Shown: positions 36,639 through 45,790, counted from the stretch's first letter. The stretch: DNA of 64,000 nt from Chryseobacterium sp. 39-10 (GCA_001898255.1 MKTK01000007.1:33177-97176), one strand, 5' to 3'. Program-made: numbers and translations. The notes: generated from the letters alone by a model not told the origin.

Positions 36639-37662
36639 TACTGTGATCTTTTGAGTTAGATTCAAGTTTAGCAATTCTTTCAACGATTTCGGCAAAATTC
36701 CGGAAATGGACATAATTTCTGCGATAATCCCTTGCATTGATTGCAGGCGAGCCGTACAGAATTTCACCGTCTTTCGCGCTGCTGTTTACCCCACTCTGCG
36801 CCTGAATTTTCACTTGATTTCCTATCTGAATATGCCCAACAATTCCGACCTGTCCGCCAATCTGATTCCAGTCGCCAATAACAGTGGAACCTGCAATTCC
36901 TGCCTGAGCGGCAATCACATTATGCTGCCCTATTTTCACATTGTGTGCAATCTGAATAAGATTATCAATCTTAGTCCCTTTGCCAATAATAGTTGATCCT
37001 ATTGTTCCACGATCAATACTGCAATTGGAACCAATTTCCACCTGGTCTTCGATTACAACATTACCCAACTGGGGAATTTTTTGATAACCATCTTTGGTGG
37101 GTTGAAAACCAAACCCGTCCGAACCGACAACAGTGTTGGAATGAATGATGCAATTGTCGCCAATCACACAATAGTCATAAACCCGAACGCCGCTATACAG
37201 CACACAGTTTTTGCCTATTTTGACATTTTTTCCGATATAAACATGTGGGTAAATCTGACTTCCGTCGCCAATTTTCACTTTTTCCGAAACGCAGGTAAAC
37301 GCACCTACGTAAACATTTTCGCCAACCACCGAACTCTCATGAAAAACAGCCCCTTCCTCGATTCCCGATTTACGACCCTGCATTTCTTTGTAGAGATTCA
37401 TTAAAACCTGGAATGAGAGGTAAGCGTCCTCCACTGCAATAATTGTTTTGGAGTAATTTTCTTTGGTTAATAGTTTTTCGGAAACAATGAGCACAGAACA
37501 TTCCGACGAGTCGATATAATCTGCAAATCTTTCTTGGGCAATGAACGAAAGGTGACCTTCCTCGCCACTTTCAATCGGTGAAACCCCGTTGATAACGGCG
37601 TTCTCATCACCAATAATTCTCCCGTTGATAAAACCTGCAATTTGTGATGCACTAAATTCCAT
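36631..37662 (-). CDS. lpxD: UDP-3-O-acylglucosamine N-acyltransferase
   Basis: 343 residues from the ATG at 37662 (MEFSASQIAGFING); a TTG three codons further upstream overlaps the -7 box and is not used. LpxD N-acylates UDP-3-O-acylglucosamine, the third lipid A step. N-terminal uridine-binding domain (~1-100), hexapeptide beta-helix, the substrate loop SDGFGF and the catalytic His in LIQIAHNVKIG are all present. First gene of the run lpxD, lpxC-fabZ, lpxA, efp, lpxD-like, sucD. Confidence 0.95.
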   Translation of the reverse strand: MEFSASQIAGFINGRIIGDENAVINGVSPIESGEEGHLSFIAQERFADYIDSSECSVLIVSEKLLTKENYSKTIIAVEDAYLSFQVLMNLYKEMQGRKSGIEEGAVFHESSVVGENVYVGAFTCVSEKVKIGDGSQIYPHVYIGKNVKIGKNCVLYSGVRVYDYCVIGDNCIIHSNTVVGSDGFGFQPTKDGYQKIPQLGNVVIEDQVEIGSNCSIDRGTIGSTIIGKGTKIDNLIQIAHNVKIGQHNVIAAQAGIAGSTVIGDWNQIGGQVGIVGHIQIGNQVKIQAQSGVNSSAKDGEILYGSPAINARDYRRNYVHFRNFAEIVERIAKLESNSKDHSNE

Positions 37663-37668
37663 ATCCTG

Positions 37669-37676
37669 CAAAGATA
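37669..37676 (-). promoter_or_regulatory. -7 box (TATCTTTG) of the lpx operon
   Basis: Exact TAnnTTTG six bases upstream of the lpxD ATG; the mRNA would have almost no leader. Confidence 0.55.
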
Positions 37677-37764
37677 ATAAATAATGATTTACGCCCTACC
37701 ATTTTAGCAATTTAAGGATAGAAAATTAAACACCTAAAACGACAAGAAAAAGAAAAAAAACAAT

Positions 37765-38979
37765 TTAGATCTCGCGCGGAAAAGCCAGGATAAATCGCTT
37801 TGTTGGCTGACTGATCGATGTGGATAAAAGCTGATTTTCCGAACGATCGAGGGTGATTTTTCTTCCATCTTTCTGCAGCAGGTAAATCGGCTGTTTTTCA
37901 GTATTATAAGGCAAAACAGAAAGCGAAATATGATCTACAAGCTCCGCTCCGCTTTGTATACTGAACTTTTCGTTTGCAGCATTGATTTTAGCGGTAACAA
38001 ATTCATCTGTAAAAGGTTTTGATGAAATGATGGTCTTCGGAAAACGGCGCTCAATCACCCATTGGCAAAGATGGGAAAGCACGAAATCATCGTGGCAAGC
38101 CCAGAATTTCATGGCCTGAATGATGTCGTTGTCATCAAGTTCGGTAAATCGCCTAACATCTTCTTCCGAGGCGCTTTCGAAATGCGTTTTATTCAGGAAA
38201 TACTTTAAATTATCCGATGCGGGTAGGGAAACACCCAAATGAGTAAGTTCTTTCGCCCTTTTCAGAATTTTTACCAAAAGATGCTCTGCCAAAGCTGCCG
38301 TTTTGTGGTAATAAACCTGCCAGTACATGAACATTCTTGCAGTAAGAAAATTCTCAATCGAGTAAATTCCTTTGGCATCAATCACCAATTCATCATCAGC
38401 CACATTCATCATCGAAATGATTCGCTGTGCGTTTACATTACCTTCCGAAACACCTGTGTAGAAACTGTCTCGTTTAAGATAATCTAAGCGGTCCACATCC
38501 AGTTGGGACGAAATAAGTTGATTAAAAAACTTCCTGCTGTACTTGCCCTGAAACATTTCCATGGCCACTGAGAGCTCACCACCCAATTCCTGATTCATTT
38601 TATGCATCAGCAACAGCGATAACTTTTCGTGATGCCAATCATCCATCAACATATTTTCTAAGGCATGCGAAAACGGACCATGACCCACATCATGCAGTAA
38701 AATAGCGAGCATCGCCGATTTTTCTTCATCTTTCGAAATCTGCACTCCTTTCATTTTCAACGTTTCCAACGCGGTAAACATCAGGTGCATAGCGCCTAAA
38801 GCATGATGAAACCTCGTGTGTGTTGCTCCCGGAAAAATTAAACTCAATAAACCGGTTTGCGAAATCCTTCTTAATCGCTGAAAATAAGGATGCTCGATGA
38901 CATCGAAAAGAATTTCATGCGGTATGGAAATAAAACCGTGCACCGGATCATTAATGATTTTAAACTTGTTGGTGTGCAT
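37765..38979 (-). CDS. HD-domain phosphohydrolase (SAMHD1/dGTPase-like)
   Basis: 404 residues, cytosolic. The metal-binding HD motif is complete: RFHHALGAMHL then LHDVGHGPFSHALE (about residues 55-125), and later DYLKRDSFYTG, found in SAMHD1-type triphosphohydrolases. Such enzymes split dNTPs or related nucleotides. Nucleotide preference is not known. It stands alone, divergent from porX. Confidence 0.85.
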   Translation of the reverse strand: MHTNKFKIINDPVHGFISIPHEILFDVIEHPYFQRLRRISQTGLLSLIFPGATHTRFHHALGAMHLMFTALETLKMKGVQISKDEEKSAMLAILLHDVGHGPFSHALENMLMDDWHHEKLSLLLMHKMNQELGGELSVAMEMFQGKYSRKFFNQLISSQLDVDRLDYLKRDSFYTGVSEGNVNAQRIISMMNVADDELVIDAKGIYSIENFLTARMFMYWQVYYHKTAALAEHLLVKILKRAKELTHLGVSLPASDNLKYFLNKTHFESASEEDVRRFTELDDNDIIQAMKFWACHDDFVLSHLCQWVIERRFPKTIISSKPFTDEFVTAKINAANEKFSIQSGAELVDHISLSVLPYNTEKQPIYLLQKDGRKITLDRSENQLLSTSISQPTKRFILAFPREI

Positions 38980-39010
38980 ATTGCATAAAAATTAAGCATT
39001 GGCGAAGGTG

Positions 39011-39018
39011 CAAATTTA
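39011..39018 (-). promoter_or_regulatory. -7 box (TAAATTTG) of the HD-domain gene
   Basis: Exact TAnnTTTG on the minus strand, 31 bp before the ATG. Confidence 0.5.
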
Positions 39019-39122
39019 CGGTTTTCGGTTTTGATCTAAAAGTTGCGGAGAACCAAGAAACACGTCCTGAATTTAACCAAATTTTAACGTGGTTTTAAAC
39101 AAAACTTGGCATAATTTGGTCG

Positions 39123-39130
39123 TATTTTTG
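39123..39130 (+). promoter_or_regulatory. -7 box (TATTTTTG) upstream of porX
   Basis: Exact TAnnTTTG; it would give a leader of about 140 nt before porX. The leader contains a possible 33-codon ORF starting at 39131. The remainder of the 296-bp gap shows nothing more. Confidence 0.4.
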
Positions 39131-39275
39131 ATGGCTTTCAGAAGCGATCTTTCCACCACTTTAAGGTTGAATATTCTTCCTCTTATTTTGAGTGAATTGA
39201 TGAACGTTACCCGTGGAATACGCAGATCGTGAGCGAATTTTAGCCCTAATTTTAAAATTAAATAAGTAATATAAC

Positions 39276-40817
39276 ATGTCGAAACTGATTTGGATTGATG
39301 ATGAAGTGGATTTACTTAAACCTCATATTGTTTTTTTGGAAAGTAAAGGATATGAAGTTTCCCCGGTAAATAATGTTAATGAAGCATTGGAAATGATTGA
39401 AAAAGAAAATTTTCAACTCGCTTTGTTGGACGAAAATATGCCTGGAATTTCCGGTTTGGAAGCCATACCGATGATTAAAAATATCGATTCTGCCATTAAA
39501 ATTGTAATGGTGACCAAAAATGAAGAGGAATCCATTATGGAGCAGGCCATTGGTTCTCAAATTGCTGATTATATCCTTAAACCAGTAAATCCTAACCAGG
39601 TATTGCTCTCGCTGAAAAAGAATCTTCAGGAAGAAACATTGGTGGAGCAGAAAACTATTTTGGAATACCAACAAGAATTTCGCAACCTCTCTATGGAGCT
39701 TTCGTACCTGAAAACTTACCAAGACTGGGCAGAATATTATAAGAAAATCTTGAATTGGGAAATTAAATTCGACAAGGTTTTCGACAGTGAGTTTTCGGAG
39801 CTGTTGCAAAGCCAAAAAGAAGAAGCCAATATTCAGTTTTCCAAATTTATTGAAAGAACTTATGAAGACTGGATGCAGGGAATCAGTAAACCGATGATGA
39901 GCCATACTTTGTTTAAAGACAAAGTGAAACCGGAAGTGGAAAACGAAAAAGTGCTCTTGTTGATGATTGATAACCTGCGATACGACCAATGGAAGGTCAT
40001 CGAGCCGCTTTTCACCAAATTTTACAACAAAACGTCCGAGGATTATTATTTCAGCATTCTACCAACTGCCACGCAGTACGCGCGAAATTCATTTTTTGCG
40101 GGTTTGCTGCCGTCGGAAATAGAAAAACGTTTCCCTCAATACTGGTTCAATGACAATGAGGAAGGCAACAAAAATGAATTTGAACGAGAATTTCTTGAAG
40201 ATCAAATGAAAAGACTGGGGCTTTCGTCAAAATCGATGAAGTATCTTAAAATCCTGAATGCAGACTTCGAGCGAAAAGTATTCGATGAGTTCAATCAACA
40301 TAAAAACAATGATTTACTGGTGATTGTTTATAATTTTATCGATATTCTTTCACATGCAAAAACCGATAACGTCATTGTAAATCAACTCATTCGGGATGAC
40401 AAAACCTTTCGTTCACTCACCTACAACTGGTTCGAAAACTCTTCATTGCTCAAGATTATTAAAACGGCAGCTGAGAATGGTTTCAAACTGGTGATTACTA
40501 CAGATCACGGAACAATTTATGTAAAAAAACCAAGCAAAGTGATTGGCGACCGGGAAACCTCCACCAATATCCGCTATAAAACAGGTAGAAGCTTAACTTA
40601 TGAAAACAACGACGTGTGGGCCATTACCAATCCAGAAAAGTTGTTTCTACCCAAAGGCAACCTGAGCTCAAAATACATATTTGCCAAGAACAATTTTTTT
40701 CTTGCCTACCCGAAAAACTATAATCACTTTGTGAATTATTATAAAGAGACCTATCAACATGGCGGGATTTCGCTGGAAGAGTGTATTATACCGATCAGTA
40801 TTATGGAGCCCAAATAG
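39276..40817 (+). CDS. porX: PorX: response regulator with PglZ-type phosphatase domain
   Basis: 513 residues. Receiver domain (~1-120) with acidic pair in WIDDEV, phospho-acceptor Asp52 in LLDENMPG and Lys102 in LKPVN; a helical linker; then a PglZ alkaline-phosphatase-superfamily domain from about 205 with metal-site motifs MIDNLRYDQW, a Thr in ATQYARNSF, and TTDHGT. PorX works with histidine kinase PorY and sigma factor SigP to control type IX secretion genes, and the PglZ domain of PorX has nucleotide phosphodiesterase activity in studied species. porY is not in the window. Several T9SS cargo genes are. Confidence 0.93.
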   Translation: MSKLIWIDDEVDLLKPHIVFLESKGYEVSPVNNVNEALEMIEKENFQLALLDENMPGISGLEAIPMIKNIDSAIKIVMVTKNEEESIMEQAIGSQIADYILKPVNPNQVLLSLKKNLQEETLVEQKTILEYQQEFRNLSMELSYLKTYQDWAEYYKKILNWEIKFDKVFDSEFSELLQSQKEEANIQFSKFIERTYEDWMQGISKPMMSHTLFKDKVKPEVENEKVLLLMIDNLRYDQWKVIEPLFTKFYNKTSEDYYFSILPTATQYARNSFFAGLLPSEIEKRFPQYWFNDNEEGNKNEFEREFLEDQMKRLGLSSKSMKYLKILNADFERKVFDEFNQHKNNDLLVIVYNFIDILSHAKTDNVIVNQLIRDDKTFRSLTYNWFENSSLLKIIKTAAENGFKLVITTDHGTIYVKKPSKVIGDRETSTNIRYKTGRSLTYENNDVWAITNPEKLFLPKGNLSSKYIFAKNNFFLAYPKNYNHFVNYYKETYQHGGISLEECIIPISIMEPK

Positions 40818-40849
40818 TTTTTTTCATAGTTTATTTAATTTGGGATCCG

Positions 40850-40885
40850 GGCGGAAAAAACCTTTGGTTTTTTCCGCCTTTTTCT
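40850..40885 (+). terminator. Terminator after porX
   Basis: Perfect 13-bp stem GGCGGAAAAAACC/GGTTTTTTCCGCC with a 3-base loop and a following T run. Confidence 0.9.
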
Positions 40886-40988
40886 ATGGAATAGTCAGCA
40901 ATATGTTTAATTCTCTTGTGGAAGAGATTCTTTGCAAGGGTTTCCCAATCGCCGAAGATTATGTATTTTTGATAAAAATCAGAAAAAG

Positions 40989-41771
40989 ATGAAAGTCATT
41001 TCGTATAATGTCAACGGCATTCGGGCAGCTTTAACTAAAGATTTTATTGGCTGGCTTAAAGTTGCAGACCCGGATATTATTTGCATTCAGGAAAGTAAAG
41101 CTGGAAACGACCAGATTGATGTTGCTGCCTTCGAAAGCGCTGGCTATCGCAGCTACTGGCATTCGGCACAGCGTAAGGGATACTCCGGTGTTGGAATTGC
41201 CTCCAAAATAAAACCCAAACATGTGGAATTCGGTTGCGGCATTGAGGATTATGACCATGAAGGAAGAATTATCCGTGCCGATTTCGAAGGTTTTTCGGTA
41301 ATTTCAGTGTACGTTCCGTCTGCATCCAATATAGATCGGTTAGGTTTTAAACTGTCATTTTGTGATGATTTTCTGGATTATATTAAGGCCTTAGAAAAAA
41401 CCATTCCTCATCTAATTATTGCAGGCGATTTCAATATTTGTCATGAAGCGATTGATATCCATAATCCTGAAGGTCTCAAAAATGTATCCGGGTTTTTACC
41501 CATTGAAAGAGAATGGATGACCAGGTTTATGAATGATTGCCAACTGATCGACACTTTTCGCCATTTCAACAACCAGCCCGACAACTATACGTGGTGGAGC
41601 TATCGGCAAAATTCGCGGGCGCGAAACAAAGGTTGGCGACTCGATTATGCATTTGCAACCTATCCTATGAAACAGCAATTGTTGAGGGCCGCCATTTTGA
41701 AAGAGGCATTTCACTCCGATCACTGCCCGGTTTTGTTGGAGTTATCGGACCTAAAAAAAACCGGCTCATAA
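40989..41771 (+). CDS. xth: Exodeoxyribonuclease III
   Basis: 260 residues from the ATG at 40989 (MKVISYNVNGIRAA). AP endonuclease/3'-exonuclease of base excision repair. Metal-site Glu in CIQESKA, catalytic AGDFNI, RLDYAF and the C-terminal SDHCPV are all in place. An in-frame start 19 codons earlier is ignored because conserved sequence begins at MKVISYN. Confidence 0.96.
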   Translation: MKVISYNVNGIRAALTKDFIGWLKVADPDIICIQESKAGNDQIDVAAFESAGYRSYWHSAQRKGYSGVGIASKIKPKHVEFGCGIEDYDHEGRIIRADFEGFSVISVYVPSASNIDRLGFKLSFCDDFLDYIKALEKTIPHLIIAGDFNICHEAIDIHNPEGLKNVSGFLPIEREWMTRFMNDCQLIDTFRHFNNQPDNYTWWSYRQNSRARNKGWRLDYAFATYPMKQQLLRAAILKEAFHSDHCPVLLELSDLKKTGS

Positions 41772-41785
41772 GAACCGGTTTCACT
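41756..41785. terminator. Bidirectional terminator between xth and rlpA
   Basis: AACCGG and CCGGTT arms overlap the xth stop codon; T runs follow on both strands (eight on the minus side). Confidence 0.8.
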
Positions 41786-41800
41786 TTTTCAATGTAAACA

Positions 41801-42178
41801 TTAATCGTTTTCGATAATTTCATATTCAATTGGCATGGTTCCTATATTAGGATCACCAATTGTTTTGTACGCTGCCTTTGAAAGATCAAGCGCTCTGGAA
41901 GAATGAAAAGGACCTCGGTCATTTATTTTTACTTCCACGCTTTTACCCGTTCTCAGGTTGGTTACTTTCAGCTTAGTGCCGAAAGGGAGCGTTCTGTTGG
42001 CCGCTGTAAAAGATGCATTGCTGAATACTTCACCGCTGGCTGTTTTTCTACCGTTGAATTTATCGTGGTAGTACGATGCAAAACTGGTCTTTTTAGCATC
42101 ATTGGCACTATTATTGAATGATAATAAGCCAAGTGTTGAAATCATCATTATGATTACGAGAATTCCTCTTTTCATCAT
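41801..42178 (-). CDS. RlpA-like septal ring protein
   Basis: 125 residues: N-terminal signal/anchor helix (MMKRGILVIIMMISTLGLLSF) and a double-psi beta-barrel domain. ASYYHDKFNGRKTASGE, ANRTLPFGTKLKVTN and VKINDRGPF with the catalytic-type Asp are typical of RlpA, a lytic transglycosylase acting on denuded glycan at the septum. No lipobox Cys and no SPOR domain, so it is the short secreted form. Convergent with xth. Confidence 0.85.
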   Translation of the reverse strand: MMKRGILVIIMMISTLGLLSFNNSANDAKKTSFASYYHDKFNGRKTASGEVFSNASFTAANRTLPFGTKLKVTNLRTGKSVEVKINDRGPFHSSRALDLSKAAYKTIGDPNIGTMPIEYEIIEND

Positions 42179-42207
42179 TTTGAATTATTTTAGGGGTTTT
42201 GACGTTG

Positions 42208-42236
42208 CAAATTTATTCGTAAAAACCAAGCCCCAA
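42208..42236 (-). promoter_or_regulatory. Promoter of the rlpA-like gene
   Basis: Minus-strand TTG (42234-42236), 18-bp spacer, TAAATTTG (42208-42215), about 30 bp before the ATG. Confidence 0.65.
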
Positions 42237-42240
42237 CAAC

Positions 42241-42400
42241 CAAAATGTTAAACATCGTTAAGCAATTCTTAAAATTTTGTTAAATAATCTTTGAAAGTCT
42301 TTATTCATAGGGGTTATCAGATATTGTTAAATAGTGTTAAAAGCTTTAACCAGATGTTAAGATTATTAACTAATTGTTGCATACTATCTACAATAATGTA
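42241..42400. other. GTTAA-rich intergenic stretch
   Basis: The 328-bp gap between rlpA and rimO contains about eight GTTAA/TTAAC words in this stretch, in both orientations and without constant spacing. No ORF, hairpin array or known RNA was recognised. A weak hairpin with T run lies near 42444-42470, possibly the rimO terminator. Confidence 0.4.
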
Positions 42401-42506
42401 CTTTCAACCCTCTATTAATCAGCATTCAGGTAAAAAATAAAACTCCCAGAAATCTGAAAGTTTTTATTTGAATTATTGATAAAAAATATCGTTATTTTTC
42501 CTTTTT

Positions 42507-43811
42507 CTATAAAACCAGTTCACCATAAAGGTCAAATTCTTCTGCAGCAGTAATTTTAACCATTGCAAAATCGCCGACCGAAATGTAAGTATCTTCTGCG
42601 GAAACCAAAACCGTATTGTCCACATCGGGTGAATCAAATTCTGTTCTTCCCACAAAATAGTTGCCTTCTTTACGATCAAATATGCATCGGAATGTTTTTC
42701 CAATTTTTTCCTGATTTTTTTCCCATGAGATCTGAGATTGCAATGCCATAATCTCTTCCACCCTACTTTCTTTTACTTCTTGTGGCACATCATCTTCTAG
42801 CTGATACGCCGTCGTATTTTCTTCATGTGAATAGGTAAAACAACCCAGTCGATCAAACCTTTGTTCGCTTACCCAAGTCTTCATTTCCTGAAATCGCTCT
42901 TCTGTTTCTCCTGGAAAGCCCACAATGAGCGTTGTTCTAATGGCCATATCAGGAACCTTCTCCCGGAATTTATCGAGCAACGCATTGGTTTTTTCATGCG
43001 AAGTACCACGCTTCATTGCCTTTAAAATATCAGAATTAATATGCTGTAACGGTATATCAATATAATTGCAGACTTTGGGTTCGCTTTTAATAATTTCAAG
43101 AACATCCTCCGGAAACCCTGTAGGGAAAGCATAATGAAGACGAATCCATTCGATACCTTCTACCTTAACCAATTCTTTTAATAAGTCGCCAAGTGCTCTT
43201 TTTTTATAAAGATCTAATCCGTAATAAGTGAGATCTTGCGCAATGAGAATAAGTTCTTTCACTCCATTCTTGGCCAATTTTTTGGCTTCTACCACCAAAT
43301 CTTCCACAGGGGTTGAAATATTTTTTCCTCTCATGAGCGGGATAGCACAAAACGAACACGGGCGATCGCAACCTTCTGCAATTTTAAGATAGGCATAATG
43401 CCGAGGCGTTGTTGTCAATCGCTCACCCACCAGTTCATGTTTATAATCCGCTCCTAAATGTTTGAGGAGTATTGGTAAATCACGTGTTCCAAAATACTGA
43501 TCTACATCAGGAATTTCACGAACAAGATCTGGTTTATACCGCTCGGAAAGACAGCCGGTGACGAAAACTTTTTCAACTTCTCCACGATTTTTAGCATCCA
43601 CATACTCAAGAATGGTGTTGATGGATTCTTCCTTCGCATTATCGATGAATCCACAAGTATTAATCACCACGATATCACCGCGCTGCTCGTGCACCACTTC
43701 TTTTCCATTGGCTTTCAGCTGACCCATCAACACTTCCGAGTCGACGACATTTTTGGAGCAACCTAAAGTAATGATGTTAATTTTTTTTCTTCCGGTGGAT
43801 TTTGTTCTCAT
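42507..43811 (-). CDS. rimO: Ribosomal protein S12 methylthiotransferase RimO
   Basis: 434 residues. RimO adds a methylthio group to a conserved Asp of ribosomal protein S12. N-terminal UPF0004 domain with cluster cysteines Cys18, Cys53 and Cys87; radical-SAM CDRPCSFC with Cys148, Cys152 and Cys155; C-terminal TRAM domain (from about 370). The sequence is closer to RimO than to MiaB by the VVDSEVLMG N-terminus. Single gene with its own promoter. Confidence 0.96.
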   Translation of the reverse strand: MRTKSTGRKKINIITLGCSKNVVDSEVLMGQLKANGKEVVHEQRGDIVVINTCGFIDNAKEESINTILEYVDAKNRGEVEKVFVTGCLSERYKPDLVREIPDVDQYFGTRDLPILLKHLGADYKHELVGERLTTTPRHYAYLKIAEGCDRPCSFCAIPLMRGKNISTPVEDLVVEAKKLAKNGVKELILIAQDLTYYGLDLYKKRALGDLLKELVKVEGIEWIRLHYAFPTGFPEDVLEIIKSEPKVCNYIDIPLQHINSDILKAMKRGTSHEKTNALLDKFREKVPDMAIRTTLIVGFPGETEERFQEMKTWVSEQRFDRLGCFTYSHEENTTAYQLEDDVPQEVKESRVEEIMALQSQISWEKNQEKIGKTFRCIFDRKEGNYFVGRTEFDSPDVDNTVLVSAEDTYISVGDFAMVKITAAEEFDLYGELVL

Positions 43812-43833
43812 GACGGGTTTTCTTTTGCGGGTG

Positions 43834-43841
43834 CAAATTTA
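43834..43841 (-). promoter_or_regulatory. -7 box (TAAATTTG) of rimO
   Basis: Exact TAnnTTTG on the minus strand, 22 bp before the ATG. Confidence 0.5.
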
Positions 43842-43913
43842 CATAAATTATCGGGAGCATATTGATGGGCATTGCCAAGTGGTTATAAAATGCTTCATCT
43901 ATGTTGATCCCAA

Positions 43914-43943
43914 AACAAAAAAACCGCCTCGAATGAAGCGGTT
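43914..43943 (-). terminator. Terminator of the T9SS gene at 43966-44763
   Basis: AACCGC (43922-43927) pairs with GCGGTT (43938-43943); seven T follow on the minus strand. Confidence 0.85.
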
Positions 43944-43965
43944 AATCAGTATTGGATAAGAAAAA

Positions 43966-44763
43966 TTATTGCTTGTTAATTTTCTGTACAGAACCTTCAC
44001 CATTAGCAATACCTTTTACGATATAAGTACCTTTTGGTAAAGCTGAAAGATCCAAAGTAGAATTATTATCAACAGAAGCTGTTTTCACAACCTGTCCGTT
44101 CATATTGATAATCTGAATATCAGATTTTGTTGCAAAAACTAAAGCATCTTTTACCAAAGTGTTTTTCACCAAAGCATGTTTTGAAACCGCAACACCTTCC
44201 ACAGCTGCTGTTCCTCCAACCAATGAGAAATCGTCATAACTTACGTTGGTAGAGTTATTGTATGCGCGAACCGACAATTGAAAAATAGTGGCTGCAGCAG
44301 GAGAAGTAAATGTGAATGAATACTGAGTCCAGTCATTTGCTGGTGTAAGGTAAAGATTGTAAGGTCCTCTTAAAGGGTCAATTTGTGCACCTGTTGCAGT
44401 GGTTGTATTATCTCCTGCAAGGTAAAGGATACCTCCCGCTGCATCTTTGAACACACTCCAAATTCTAGCATCAGTACCATCTCCTATTGCTTTATACCAA
44501 AAAGATATGGTGTATGAAGTACCACCTGATATTGCAATATCCTGAGAAAATCCGGTTGTACCAGTAGCTCCCACATAACCTGCATAGTATGTTCCGCCGT
44601 GTGCACCTGTATTATAAATGGTTGGCAAACCGTAAGAGGTAGCTGTACCTCCTTTTACCCAAGGATCTATGCTTCCTGTTTCAAAATCACCGTTAGTGAC
44701 TAAATTCTGTGCAGAAATCATTGATACTGCAGCGATACTTAAAATTGTAAAGATTTTTTTCAT
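43966..44763 (-). CDS. Secreted protein with carbohydrate-binding-like domain and T9SS-type C-terminus
   Basis: 265 residues. Signal peptide MKKIFTILSIAAVSMISAQ, then LVTNGDFETGSIDPWVKGG, the opening of a CBM4/9-like beta-sandwich (~20-180). The last ~75 residues (ALVKNTLVKDALVFATK to VQKINKQ) follow the T9SS type A pattern but lack the usual YPNP segment. It is similar over this C-terminal part to the next gene, so the two are paralogues there. Surface or secreted; ligand unknown. Confidence 0.75.
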   Translation of the reverse strand: MKKIFTILSIAAVSMISAQNLVTNGDFETGSIDPWVKGGTATSYGLPTIYNTGAHGGTYYAGYVGATGTTGFSQDIAISGGTSYTISFWYKAIGDGTDARIWSVFKDAAGGILYLAGDNTTTATGAQIDPLRGPYNLYLTPANDWTQYSFTFTSPAAATIFQLSVRAYNNSTNVSYDDFSLVGGTAAVEGVAVSKHALVKNTLVKDALVFATKSDIQIINMNGQVVKTASVDNNSTLDLSALPKGTYIVKGIANGEGSVQKINKQ

Positions 44764-44802
44764 TGTATAAATATTAAGAATTTAACTCGTTTTAATGAGG
44801 GA

Positions 44803-44836
44803 CAAATTTACGCATAAAGTTTCTATTATGCACCAA
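44803..44836 (-). promoter_or_regulatory. Promoter of the gene at 43966-44763
   Basis: TAAATTTG (44803-44810) on the minus strand, 39 bp before the ATG, with TTG (44834-44836) 23 bp further upstream. Confidence 0.55.
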
Positions 44837-44865
44837 CTGTTTATCAACAAATCATTAATAATTTG

Positions 44866-44899
44866 ACAAAAAAAGACTGCCTTGTGATGGGCAGTCTTT
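44866..44899 (-). terminator. Terminator of the T9SS gene at 44921-45667
   Basis: Perfect 10-bp stem AAAGACTGCC/GGCAGTCTTT; seven T follow on the minus strand. Confidence 0.9.
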
Positions 44900-44920
44900 A
44901 AAAAGATATCTAAATATCCC

Positions 44921-45667
44921 TCATTTTTTAATGATCTTCTGAGATACTGCTTTACCGTTCACTGTACCTGTTACGATATAGTAACCTGCTGGAAGAGCGC
45001 TCACATCTACTGCAGAATTTTCGTTTACAGCAACGGCTTTTACAACTTGCCCATTTGCAGAAACAATTTTTACATCTGCTTTTGCTGCGAACAAAATGCT
45101 ATTGGAAACTACTGTGTTTTTCACCAAGTTCACTTTGGCTGCACTTGTATCTGCTACACCGGCAGTTGGTTTTTCCACTTTGATGTCATCAATGAAAAAT
45201 CTGTTGTTAGCAGCAACCTCTGCCTCAAATGTAATTTTTACATCGGTGGCGTCAGTGATATAAATCGTGTAAGTTGTAAAGCTTCCTTTTACCAAAGCTA
45301 CAATCGCTTTATCCAAAGTACCACCAGTAGCACTTACTTTTAAATTAAGCTTTTCAGTATTACCACTCCATGCTCCTGCTTTGAAAGTTAACGTAGCACT
45401 TCCATTTACAGCAATACTTGGTGTTGTTAATACTCCCTTTTTGCTACTTGTTCCTAACTTCAAGCAACCGTCACCTTTGTATGCATTGTCAAGTGCCCAA
45501 GTTCCACCAGTTGTGTAGCTGCTTACAGCCGTTCCAGCCACTTGGCCTCCCCAACTGCCGTCATTACCACCTGTTCCATCAACATCGTCAAATGTCGCAT
45601 TGAACACCTGTGCATTTACTGTTGCTGCAACCACTACCGCTGCAAATAATGAATAAAGTTTTTTCAT
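44921..45667 (-). CDS. Secreted T9SS-type protein, jelly-roll-like
   Basis: 248 residues. Signal peptide MKKLYSLFAAVVVAATVNAQ; a Gly/Thr/Ser-rich beta-sandwich-like domain (~20-165) opening FNATFDDVDGTGGNDGSW; and a C-terminal domain (LVKNTVVSNSILFAAK to VSQKIIKK) that matches the T9SS type A pattern and is paralogous to that of the preceding gene. No catalytic motif seen. A good promoter and terminator flank it. Confidence 0.75.
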   Translation of the reverse strand: MKKLYSLFAAVVVAATVNAQVFNATFDDVDGTGGNDGSWGGQVAGTAVSSYTTGGTWALDNAYKGDGCLKLGTSSKKGVLTTPSIAVNGSATLTFKAGAWSGNTEKLNLKVSATGGTLDKAIVALVKGSFTTYTIYITDATDVKITFEAEVAANNRFFIDDIKVEKPTAGVADTSAAKVNLVKNTVVSNSILFAAKADVKIVSANGQVVKAVAVNENSAVDVSALPAGYYIVTGTVNGKAVSQKIIKK

Positions 45668-45701
45668 GTTTAAAAAATTTAATTATTAATAATTTTCGGG
45701 G

Positions 45702-45733
45702 CAAAAATACAATCATTTTTGAACACAACCCAA
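45702..45733 (-). promoter_or_regulatory. Promoter of the gene at 44921-45667
   Basis: Minus-strand TTG (45731-45733), 21-bp spacer, TATTTTTG (45702-45709), 34 bp before the ATG. Confidence 0.6.
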
Positions 45734-45790
45734 TTTTAACGTTACATTATTGTTAAATGCATAACAACAATTTTAAAAAAAGTTTTTCGT

